Of a DNA stretch of 64,000 nt, positions 34,241 to 45,700 are shown piece by piece. The number at the start of each line of letters is the position of its first letter. Position 1 is the stretch's first letter. The notes under the pieces were generated by a model. The model made no database searches and was not told the origin of the DNA. It saw only the letters and a program-made list of their open reading frames with translations. Source of the DNA: Fagopyrum homotropicum (taxonomy: Eukaryota > Streptophyta > Magnoliopsida > Caryophyllales > Polygonaceae); the NCBI GenBank assembly GCA_033239125.1, contig BSWB01000004.1:34221501-34285500 (forward strand), in the 5' to 3' direction. A program made the position numbers and the translations under genes.

Positions 34241-34446
34241 GTATACATAAGAGCCCGGGTGGTTCAAGACATCACGGTCACTACCTGTTCGATTAAATAA
34301 AACAACTATTTGCCATAGATGGTTCAAGTTTGAAACATGACATCAGTCCTGATGTAGTGATTTTTCGATTCTACTCTCGAAAATTCTGTCTACTTTACAA
34401 AAGGGAGAAGCATATGTTTAGAATCATTTCTATTCATGTGGGGGAT

Positions 34447-35514
34447 TGTTGGAACTAATTAAAAATAAACTATGAATTATACATGTTTTAACACATGGTG
34501 CGGGGCACATTTCCGGTGGGCTCCGACCATTGTCAAACCAAAAAGTGAGAGCTTTGGCTTCGTCTCCACGAGCTATTTCTCATGGTATGTTTCATTTGAA
34601 TGAGAAATGGAGACCCGAAATTGGTTGCTTGATAGACAATAACTTGGGGAAATAGTAAAAAATGGGGCAATCCTACATTGACTATATCGAGGGAAATCTA
34701 ATGGGATATATGGAGGAGTAATGCACTAAAGGCCATGAGCTTTGGGTAACTACCCATTTTCAATGGTGAATAGCTTAGGCAAACCACCACACGTGTGCGC
34801 GCCGAGCCAAGCTCCTGGTCGTTGTCGTGCCGAGCCGCGCACATCGTTCTCGTGTCCGTGCGTGCCGAGCTGCGTTGAGATGAGACGAGCAGACCAAAAC
34901 GTAATGTGGGCTGACCACCTATGTTATGTTTTGGGCCTGCTCTAACAGTCCAACAGATCAACTGAATGGGATGAGGTAAGCCTTGGGACAGACCCATCTC
35001 TACAACAGTCCAATGGATCAAACAACAACCCAAAAAACTAAATCAGTCAACAGATCCAAAATTGGGGGAATTAGTTGGGTCTTCCTTTGACTCATAGTGC
35101 GGGTGGGTGGATCACCTTGACTTCCATTTTGGGCCAGTCAATGGGCTCCGAAATCTCAGGCCCAGATCCGTAACAGCCCCTCCTCAACCTCTATAAATAG
35201 AGCCCTCATCTCCTCGTTTCAATCATCCCATTCACTTCTTCTTCTCCCCACGTTCCGAGCTCCCTTCTCTCAAGAGTGCAAAGCATTAGCACTGGTTCGT
35301 AGGCTTCCGGTAAATTATAAAGGCCGGATTCGAACAATAGTTGTATCATGAGATTCTTAAATACCGGTAATTGCCGTAATACGGAGTGTTTTTAGAATTA
35401 AGAAAATAGATTAAATCTCGACTCTGCTCAACTAACACACTTGATCAGTATAAATTTCCGAATTTATTATTATAGTGCATTACTGTTTAACTAACGTGTT
35501 ACAAGGTTCCTACA
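34447..35514 (+). mobile_element. 3' LTR of the decayed copia element
   Basis: 1068 bp starting TGTTGGAACTAATT and ending GGTTCCTACA. It retains the segment 35161-35252, missing from the 5' LTR, with its TATA box. GCCGAGC words recur at about 34801, 34839 and 34865. Confidence 0.88.
35192..35199 (+). promoter_or_regulatory. TATA box kept only in the 3' LTR
   Basis: TATAAATA in CTCTATAAATAGAGCCC. It is absent from both 5' copies because of the shared 92-bp deletion. Confidence 0.7.
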
Positions 35515-35802
35515 AGTATATTTAGGAGTACGATGTATACGTGGAAGTGATATAGAGATTGATGATGTTGCGATATCCCTCTCATAAAGGCTTTTGAGAC
35601 AATCTAAACAAGGAACATGCAAATGTTATAATTAGATAAAAAAAGGAACTCAATGACATATATGTTTTAAAATGATCACTTTGCAAGAATTTGCCCTACG
35701 AAAGAGACCAACAAGAAGGGTAAAAAGAAGGACCAAACATTCATAGCATCATGGGAGAGGACTTCGAGAGTGATGTTTAAACGAACGTCTTTCCAAAGGA
35801 AG
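35515..35802 (+). pseudogene. Old copia gag relic, piece 2 of 3
   Basis: This continues the gag broken at 27934. A Lys-rich stretch KETNKKGKKKDQTFIASWE lies at about 35702-35760, after a decayed knuckle-like region (HFARICPTKE). It is cut at 35802 by the tandem array and continues at 53761. Confidence 0.6.
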
Positions 35803-36797
35803 TGTTATGTTAATTGATTCTTGTAACATTATTAGCATTAGGATTTAGAGATTACACTAGCACCTTATACTATAGTCTAAGTAGAGAGTTATAAGACTCA
35901 TATGATAAGCTTGCTATGTATTTGACATTGATGCCTATCTTGATCCAATGTTGCCACTTAGATTAAGTGATGTAGCTTGGTGATAGATATGGTGACAATG
36001 TTCTTATATATGTGTAGGCTATTATATGATATTAGGAGATACAAATGTTGTAATGTGTATTGTATGTATTGTTGTGTATTGGTTTACTTGTCCGGCTGAA
36101 GTTGAAGACTTGGGCCTGACGATCCAGTCCAGTGAGCCCATCTCCTTGATCCAAAAAGAAGAACCTGCTTGCGAGTTATAAGCCGGCCGTTTGATTCGGC
36201 TCACCAGCTTGCTTAAGGGTTTTGATGTAAAACGAAGCGTTTGACCTTGCTAAGCTTTGGTACTTAAGCTTTCAGACGCAGCTTTCCTAACCCTAGATCT
36301 GGAGAGCTTGAGTGTTCTTCACAGAGAAAAAGAGAGAACGAAAAAGAGAGAAAAGGGAAGAAGAAGAAGAACGGATCGTCCAAATCTCGCTCTGAAGTGA
36401 GAAGGATCCGTAGAAGAAGAAGAGAGATCTGTTATCTCTCGCATCTGCTTCGTTGGCTTGCAGTGTAGACGAAGATCGAACTCAGATCTTCGTCAAGGTG
36501 CCTTTGAGGGGGCTTTTCTTCACTATTGCTTCTTTGTATCTCCTGAGTTCTGTCTTTGTTGTTTTTCTTTGCTAGATCTATAGAAAGGTGCTAGTATATC
36601 TCTTGTCCTGTGTTTGTAATCTGTGTTCTTGGATACCTAGTGAAACCTGGGATCGGATCTCCCCTCTTGAGGTCTCGCAGAGTAGGAGTATTTTATATAC
36701 TACCGAACTGCGTCAACAAATTGCTTGTGTGCTTATGTTTGTGTGTCTTTGGTCGATTCTACGACTAAGGGATATAGATTGTTAGATTACATTCACA
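35803..36797 (+). mobile_element. Array LTR 1 (5' end)
   Basis: 995 bp, TGTTATGTTAATT to ACATTCACA. It differs from the others by one extra AAG unit near 36358-36371 and one missing T near 36788. Confidence 0.95.
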
Positions 36798-36800
36798 AAT

Positions 36801-36812
36801 TGGTATCAGAGC
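36801..36812 (+). other. Primer binding site, array unit 1
   Basis: TGGTATCAGAGC three bases after LTR 1, complementary to initiator tRNA-Met. The same site follows LTR 2 and LTR 3 but not LTR 4. Confidence 0.95.
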
Positions 36813-37090
36813 TTTCTGTGAGTTTGTCTTTCGAATCTGTCAGAAACCCTAATTTTTGGGGTTTTTACTTGCTTTTCTTGATATCAGTGTATATCTTGCT
36901 TCCTGTTTTGCTTCCGCTTGTTGCTTTGCCTTGTGTGGCTGGATCTACTTTGATTGATTCTTGTAGTGATCATCCTGACTGGGTTTTTTGCTGCTGTGCT
37001 TATCTTTTCTTTCTTATCCTACCTCTTTTTGTACTTATTTTTCCTTGTCTGATTAATACTAATTTTTTCTTTTTCTTTGTTTGCAGAGAA

Positions 37091-40000
37091 ATGACAGAAG
37101 CTAGTATCAGACTCAAGCCATACGATGGAGTCTCTAACTTCATCATGTGGCAGGTCAAAATGAAAGCAATACTGACCAAGGAAAAATGTTTGAGGGCCAT
37201 AACTGGTGACTACTTGGCAGAAACATCTGCAGCCAGGAAAATGGAAATGGATGAGCAGGCTCATGCTGAAATAATGATAAGACTGACTGACGACGTGGCT
37301 CGTCAGTTTGTAAGTATCTCATCTGCTAAAATTTTATGGGATACCTTAGATAAGCAGTATAATAAAAAATCTTTGCCCTCTAGGATATCTACTTTACATA
37401 GGTTGTTCACGTTTAAGATGGATGTGAATGTGACCTTGAATGATAACCTAGATAGATTTCTAAAAATGGAAATGGATTTAGAAAGATGTGATGACACTAT
37501 TAAAGATACTCACCTAGCTGTTATCCTATTAGGATCTTTGCCTTCACAATTTGACACCTTTAGAGATGTAATACAGTACAGTACTGAAACTTTAACTAAA
37601 ACAAAAATAATTGAATCCATTGTTGATAAGAATGAATCCATGAAAATTTTTAAGACTAAACCTAGTGATAAGAAATCTGAAGTTAAGTCTGAAGTTTTAG
37701 TTACTAAAGGAAAGTTTAAAAAGAACTATAAGTCAAATAAAAAGGATAAGAAAGATGATTCCTATGATAAGAGCCCTAGTAGTGAAAATGACAAGAAAAA
37801 TAAAAAATGTTTTTACTGTCAAAAACTTGGTCACTTTATTAATGACTGTAGAAAGAAAAAGAAGGATGAATCTAATAAAGGAAATGCTGAAAATAATGTT
37901 TCTTTATTTGAAGATCTCCATGCTCAGTACTCTAGTGAACTGTTGATGTGTACTATTCCTTTTAAATGCAAATCTGATGAGTGGATATTAGATTCTGGAT
38001 GTACCATGCATGCTTGCCCTGATAGAACTCTGTTTTGTTCTTTAGAAATTTTTAATGTTGGTGATGTCATGTTAGGTGATAATACTGCTTTAAAAATAAA
38101 AGGGATAGGAAATATACCTATGTGCATGTATGATGGAAAGATTAGGGTTATTCAAAATGTTAGATGGGTTCCTGGCCTTAGGAGAAACCTGCTATCTGAG
38201 TCTATGTTTGACGATTTAGGGTGTACTATAAATACTAGTAATGGTATAAGAGAAGTTGTCAAGAATGGTCTTACTCTTATTAGGAGTTTTAAAAAGGGTG
38301 GTTTGTACTTTGTAGAACAATCACCTGAATTAAATCTCTCCACTACTGATATTAATAAAAACAACCTAGAACAAACAACTCTATGGCATAGCAGATTAGG
38401 TCATATAGGAAATAATGGATTAAATCAGTTACATAAACAAGGTATTTTAACAAATAAACTGACAAACCTTAGCTTTTGTGAAAACTGTGTGTTTGGTAAA
38501 GCTAATAAAAATAGTTTCAACAAATCTGTATACAAAGCTAATAAACCTCTAGAATACATACATTCAGACTTATGGGGTCCTTCTCATGTAGAAACTGTAG
38601 GTGGAAAGAAATATTTTATTTCTTTCATTGATCATTATTCTAGAAAAGTTTGGATATATTTGTTGAGAACTAAAGATGAAGCCTTTGAAAGTTTTAAAAA
38701 CTGGAAAATGGCTGTTGAAAATGAAACAGATTTAAAAGTTAAATGCCTTAAAACTGATAATGGTCTAGAGTTCTGTAATGCTAGTTTTAATGAATTTTGT
38801 AAAACAAATGGCATTAAAAGACATCTAACAGTCCCTTACACTCCTCAACAAAATGGTACAGCTGAAAGGATGAATAGAACCCTCTTAGAAAAGGCTAGAT
38901 GTATGTTAATAAGTGCTGGTATGAAACATAGTCTATGGGGTGAAGCTGTTACTACAGCAGCTTACCTCATTAATAGGTCTCCCTCAGCTGTAATAGATTT
39001 TAGGACACCATATGAATTGTGGACTGGAAGGAAGCCTAATATTACCCACTTAAGGCCCTTTGGGTGTACTGCATATTCCCATATAACACAAGGGAAGTTG
39101 CACCCAAGAGCACAAAAGTGTGTAATGTTAGGCTATCCTGAAGGTGTTAAAGGCTATAAATTGTTACTCATACAACCACATGGATATAAAGTAATAACAT
39201 CTAGAAATGTGACCTTTAATGAAAAAGAATTCTATTTTAAAATTAGAAATAATAACACTGTGGATAATAACAGGAGCACTGAAATTGATACTGAGTTAAC
39301 TAGAAGTTTTCATTTCTACACAAATGACAATAATAGAGAAGATCAATTCATAGATGAAGAGTTTGACATAGGATATTATCAAACACCTAGTACTAGTGAA
39401 GAGAACTATGATGTTGATAATTCTCCTAATAATGATGAAAATGTTGATGAAAACACTGCTATAGGCAGTGAGAACTATAGGTCAGAATCAAGGGGGGTAG
39501 AAAATATAGGTGATATCTCTACTGCTCCTTCATATCTCTCTGATGTTGCTTTGGATGATAATAATAATGATTCACTGCATGACACTGGTGATTCTATGCA
39601 TGATCAACATGATTACTTGCATGACAATGATGATAATAACTATCAGTTAACGAGAGATAGAAATCCTAGGGTTAGAATACCTAATAGGAGATACAATGAT
39701 TCTGAATATGTTCTGTTTACAAATGATTTTAATATGGTTGAGTATGCTTTCTTGACTGGTGATGTTGTTGATAATCCATATACTCCGGACACATATAGGC
39801 AAGCTATGAATTGTGAACAATCTAAAAATTGGAAACTAGCAATGCAAGATGAAATAGATTCCATGATTGTTAATAAAACTTGGGTGTTAATAGCTAAACC
39901 TGAAAATGCAAAAATTGTGCCCTGTAAATGGATTTATAAACTAAAAGAAGCCACTAAATTGAGTGAACCACCTAGATACAAGGCTAGGTTAGTTGCTAAG

Positions 40001-41352
40001 GGTTTTACCCAAAGAGAGGGAATTGATTACACTGATATATTTGCTCCTGTTGTCAAATATAAAACATTGAGACTGTTGCTTGCTTTTGCTACTGTGCATG
40101 ATTGGAATATAGAACAAATGGATGTAAAAACTGCCATTTTACATGGTACCTTGGATGAAACTATCTATATGAAACAACCTGAGGGTTTTGTAGATAAATC
40201 AAAACCTGATCATGTTTGCTTGCTTAAAAATCTATCTATGGCTTAAAACAGTCACCTAGACAGTGGAATCTTAAGTTTGATGAATGCATGAAAAACTTAG
40301 GGTTTTTAAGAAGCAATTATGATTACTGTTTGTATTTTAAAGGCATATCTTCCATGAATCCCTTGTTTGTGCTATTATATGTTGATGACATTCTGCTTAT
40401 TAGTAAATCTGCTGTATTAATAGCTGGTACAAAAAGAGATTTAAAGTTAAACTTTGACATGAAAGATATGGGTCCTGCACAGAAAATTTTAGGTGTTAAA
40501 ATCATAAGGGATAGAAAACATAAAAGGATGTGGTTGTCTCAAGTCGACTATATTGAAAAAGTTTTAGAAAAATTCAATATGAAAAATTCTAAATCTACTT
40601 CTATACCCTTAGGAGGGCACCTGGATTTAACTAAGCAACACTGTCCTAGTAATCAAGCTGAAATTGAAAAAATGGCTAAAATTTCCTATGATGTGGCTGT
40701 TGGTTCTATCATGTATGCTATGTTATGCACTAGACCTGATCTTGCTTTTGGTATAAGTGTGTTGAGTAGATACATGTCTAATCCTGGTGAATTACATTGG
40801 ACTGCTATGAAATATATTCTTAGATACATCAGTGGAACTAAAGATTTGTGTTTGATGTTTTCTGAGCATGATAATATTGGTGAAGTGTTTGGTTATGTAG
40901 ATTCTGATTATGCTAGTAATAAGGATAATAGAAAATCTACTACTGCATATTTTTACACTTGGACTGGTAATTGTGTTTCATGGAAATCTCAACAACAATC
41001 TGTGGTTGCTTTATCTTCTACTGAAGCTGAATATATTGCTGCTGTTGAAGCTTCTAAAGAAGCTATCTGGCTTAAAGGTTTAGTTAGTGAAATATCTCAT
41101 AAGCCATGCATTCCTGTGATTCATATGGATAGTCAAAGTGCCTTGTATTTGTGTAAAGATCCTGTTTATCATGAAAGATCTAAACATATTGATGTTAGAA
41201 ATCATTTCATTCGAGATAGGGTTAAAAAGAAACACTTCTTAGTTAAGAAAATTAAGGGTGATTTGAATCCTGCTGACTTTGGGACTAAAATTGTAACTGC
41301 TGATAAGTTTGTCTTCTGTAGAAATTTTCTACAGATCTTTGATGCTCCTTGA
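37091..41352 (+). pseudogene. Copia gag-pol polyprotein, array unit 1, frameshifted in RT
   Basis: Same polyprotein as units 2 and 3 but with one A missing from the run at 40226-40230 (five A instead of six). This ends the first frame at 40246, just before the conserved SIYGLKQSPRQW segment. The second frame reopens by 40288 and reaches the normal C-terminus at 41352, so YVDD and RNase H sit in the second piece. Visible substitutions from the other copies are T for C at 39959 and A for T at 40136. The latter changes KTAFLHG to KTAILHG at a normally Phe position. The leader also lacks one T near 36984-36989. It cannot make a full polyprotein without frameshifting. Confidence 0.95.
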
Positions 41353-41457
41353 GTGTTTGTGCAGGTCATAGACTGATGACGGACAGGAAGGATGGTCTCG
41401 GGCACACTATTGGGGAACAGAACCAGATTGACATGATACAAGAATCAGGAGGGCATT

Positions 41458-42450
41458 TGTTATGTTAATTGATTCTTGTAACATTATTAGCATTAGGATT
41501 TAGAGATTACACTAGCACCTTATACTATAGTCTAAGTAGAGAGTTATAAGACTCATATGATAAGCTTGCTATGTATTTGACATTGATGCCTATCTTGATC
41601 CAATGTTGCCACTTAGATTAAGTGATGTAGCTTGGTGATAGATATGGTGACAATGTTCTTATATATGTGTAGGCTATTATATGATATTAGGAGATACAAA
41701 TGTTGTAATGTGTATTGTATGTATTGTTGTGTATTGGTTTACTTGTCCGGCTGAAGTTGAAGACTTGGGCCTGACGATCCAGTCCAGTGAGCCCATCTCC
41801 TTGATCCAAAAAGAAGAACCTGCTTGCGAGTTATAAGCCGGCCGTTTGATTCGGCTCACCAGCTTGCTTAAGGGTTTTGATGTAAAACGAAGCGTTTGAC
41901 CTTGCTAAGCTTTGGTACTTAAGCTTTCATACGCAGCTTTCCTAACCCTAGATCTGGAGAGCTTGAGTGTTCTTCACAGAGAAAAAGAGAGAACGAAAAA
42001 GAGAGAAAAGGGAAGAAGAAGAACGGATCGTCCAAATCTCGCTCTGAAGTGAGAAGGATCCGTAGAAGAAGAAGAGAGATCTGTTATCTCTCGCATCTGC
42101 TTCGTTGGCTTGCAGTGTAGACGAAGATCGAACTCAGATCTTCGTCAAGGTGCCTTTGAGGGGGCTTTTCTTCACTATTGCTTCTTTGTATCTCCTGAGT
42201 TCTGTCTTTGTTGTTTTTCTTTGCTAGATCTATAGAAAGGTGCTAGTATATCTCTTGTCCTGTGTTTGTAATCTGTGTTCTTGGATACCTAGTGAAACCT
42301 GGGATCGGATCTCCCCTCTTGAGGTCTCGCAGAGTAGGAGTATTTTATATACTACCGAACTGCGTCAACAAATTGCTTGTGTGCTTATGTTTGTGTGTCT
42401 TTGGTCGATTCTACGACTAAGGGATATAGATTGTTAGATTTACATTCACA
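41458..42450 (+). mobile_element. Array LTR 2, shared by units 1 and 2
   Basis: 993 bp, preceded by the purine tract of unit 1 (ATCAGGAGGGCATT, 41444-41457). A private T lies at 41930, where the other LTRs have G. Confidence 0.95.
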
Positions 42451-42453
42451 AAT

Positions 42454-42465
42454 TGGTATCAGAGC
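42454..42465 (+). other. Primer binding site, array unit 2
   Basis: TGGTATCAGAGC three bases after LTR 2. Confidence 0.95.
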
Positions 42466-42744
42466 TTTCTGTGAGTTTGTCTTTCGAATCTGTCAGAAAC
42501 CCTAATTTTTGGGGTTTTTACTTGCTTTTCTTGATATCAGTGTATATCTTGCTTCCTGTTTTGCTTCCGCTTGTTGCTTTGCCTTGTGTGGCTGGATCTA
42601 CTTTGATTGATTCTTGTAGTGATCATCCTGACTGGGTTTTTTTGCTGCTGTGCTTATCTTTTCTTTCTTATCCTACCTCTTTTTGTACTTATTTTTCCTT
42701 GTCTGATTAATACTAATTTTTTCTTTTTCTTTGTTTGCAGAGAA

Positions 42745-45700
42745 ATGACAGAAGCTAGTATCAGACTCAAGCCATACGATGGAGTCTCTAACTTCATCAT
42801 GTGGCAGGTCAAAATGAAAGCAATACTGACCAAGGAAAAATGTTTGAGGGCCATAACTGGTGACTACTTGGCAGAAACATCTGCAGCCAGGAAAATGGAA
42901 ATGGATGAGCAGGCTCATGCTGAAATAATGATAAGACTGACTGACGACGTGGCTCGTCAGTTTGTAAGTATCTCATCTGCTAAAATTTTATGGGATACCT
43001 TAGATAAGCAGTATAATAAAAAATCTTTGCCCTCTAGGATATCTACTTTACATAGGTTGTTCACGTTTAAGATGGATGTGAATGTGACCTTGAATGATAA
43101 CCTAGATAGATTTCTAAAAATGGAAATGGATTTAGAAAGATGTGATGACACTATTAAAGATACTCACCTAGCTGTTATCCTATTAGGATCTTTGCCTTCA
43201 CAATTTGACACCTTTAGAGATGTAATACAGTACAGTACTGAAACTTTAACTAAAACAAAAATAATTGAATCCATTGTTGATAAGAATGAATCCATGAAAA
43301 TTTTTAAGACTAAACCTAGTGATAAGAAATCTGAAGTTAAGTCTGAAGTTTTAGTTACTAAAGGAAAGTTTAAAAAGAACTATAAGTCAAATAAAAAGGA
43401 TAAGAAAGATGATTCCTATGATAAGAGCCCTAGTAGTGAAAATGACAAGAAAAATAAAAAATGTTTTTACTGTCAAAAACTTGGTCACTTTATTAATGAC
43501 TGTAGAAAGAAAAAGAAGGATGAATCTAATAAAGGAAATGCTGAAAATAATGTTTCTTTATTTGAAGATCTCCATGCTCAGTACTCTAGTGAACTGTTGA
43601 TGTGTACTATTCCTTTTAAATGCAAATCTGATGAGTGGATATTAGATTCTGGATGTACCATGCATGCTTGCCCTGATAGAACTCTGTTTTGTTCTTTAGA
43701 AATTTTTAATGTTGGTGATGTCATGTTAGGTGATAATACTGCTTTAAAAATAAAAGGGATAGGAAATATACCTATGTGCATGTATGATGGAAAGATTAGG
43801 GTTATTCAAAATGTTAGATGGGTTCCTGGCCTTAGGAGAAACCTGCTATCTGAGTCTATGTTTGACGATTTAGGGTGTACTATAAATACTAGTAATGGTA
43901 TAAGAGAAGTTGTCAAGAATGGTCTTACTCTTATTAGGAGTTTTAAAAAGGGTGGTTTGTACTTTGTAGAACAATCACCTGAATTAAATCTCTCCACTAC
44001 TGATATTAATAAAAACAACCTAGAACAAACAACTCTATGGCATAGCAGATTAGGTCATATAGGAAATAATGGATTAAATCAGTTACATAAACAAGGTATT
44101 TTAACAAATAAACTGACAAACCTTAGCTTTTGTGAAAACTGTGTGTTTGGTAAAGCTAATAAAAATAGTTTCAACAAATCTGTATACAAAGCTAATAAAC
44201 CTCTAGAATACATACATTCAGACTTATGGGGTCCTTCTCATGTAGAAACTGTAGGTGGAAAGAAATATTTTATTTCTTTCATTGATCATTATTCTAGAAA
44301 AGTTTGGATATATTTGTTGAGAACTAAAGATGAAGCCTTTGAAAGTTTTAAAAACTGGAAAATGGCTGTTGAAAATGAAACAGATTTAAAAGTTAAATGC
44401 CTTAAAACTGATAATGGTCTAGAGTTCTGTAATGCTAGTTTTAATGAATTTTGTAAAACAAATGGCATTAAAAGACATCTAACAGTCCCTTACACTCCTC
44501 AACAAAATGGTACAGCTGAAAGGATGAATAGAACCCTCTTAGAAAAGGCTAGATGTATGTTAATAAGTGCTGGTATGAAACATAGTCTATGGGGTGAAGC
44601 TGTTACTACAGCAGCTTACCTCATTAATAGGTCTCCCTCAGCTGTAATAGATTTTAGGACACCATATGAATTGTGGACTGGAAGGAAGCCTAATATTACC
44701 CACTTAAGGCCCTTTGGGTGTACTGCATATTCCCATATAACACAAGGGAAGTTGCACCCAAGAGCACAAAAGTGTGTAATGTTAGGCTATCCTGAAGGTG
44801 TTAAAGGCTATAAATTGTTACTCATACAACCACATGGATATAAAGTAATAACATCTAGAAATGTGACCTTTAATGAAAAAGAATTCTATTTTAAAATTAG
44901 AAATAATAACACTGTGGATAATAACAGGAGCACTGAAATTGATACTGAGTTAACTAGAAGTTTTCATTTCTACACAAATGACAATAATAGAGAAGATCAA
45001 TTCATAGATGAAGAGTTTGACATAGGATATTATCAAACACCTAGTACTAGTGAAGAGAACTATGATGTTGATAATTCTCCTAATAATGATGAAAATGTTG
45101 ATGAAAACACTGCTATAGGCAGTGAGAACTATAGGTCAGAATCAAGGGGGGTAGAAAATATAGGTGATATCTCTACTGCTCCTTCATATCTCTCTGATGT
45201 TGCTTTGGATGATAATAATAATGATTCACTGCATGACACTGGTGATTCTATGCATGATCAACATGATTACTTGCATGACAATGATGATAATAACTATCAG
45301 TTAACGAGAGATAGAAATCCTAGGGTTAGAATACCTAATAGGAGATACAATGATTCTGAATATGTTCTGTTTACAAATGATTTTAATATGGTTGAGTATG
45401 CTTTCTTGACTGGTGATGTTGTTGATAATCCATATACTCCGGACACATATAGGCAAGCTATGAATTGTGAACAATCTAAAAATTGGAAACTAGCAATGCA
45501 AGATGAAATAGATTCCATGATTGTTAATAAAACTTGGGTGTTAATAGCTAAACCTGAAAATGCAAAAATTGTGCCCTGTAAATGGATTTATAAACTAAAA
45601 GAAGCCACTAAACTGAGTGAACCACCTAGATACAAGGCTAGGTTAGTTGCTAAGGGTTTTACCCAAAGAGAGGGAATTGATTACACTGATATATTTGCTC

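Larger units (their letters stand above)
27935..35514 (+). mobile_element. Decayed Ty1/copia retrotransposon nested in the old gag relic
   Basis: It is bounded by LTRs at 27935-28919 and 34447-35514, with 5-bp duplications AGCAT (27930-27934) and AGTAT (35515-35519) that differ at one base. A purine tract ATGTGGGGGAT precedes the 3' LTR. No tRNA-Met primer site is seen after the 5' LTR. The interior holds a decayed gag and pol, a partial duplication of LTR plus leader, a MITE within RT, and a tandem repeat before the 3' LTR. LTR divergence is much higher than in its young neighbours, so the insertion is old. Confidence 0.88.

Noticed and set aside
42607..42744. Hydrophobic N-terminal extension of the array polyprotein as a membrane or signal segment
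   Set aside because: It is pyrimidine-rich leader ending in an intron-acceptor-like sequence directly before a better start codon.
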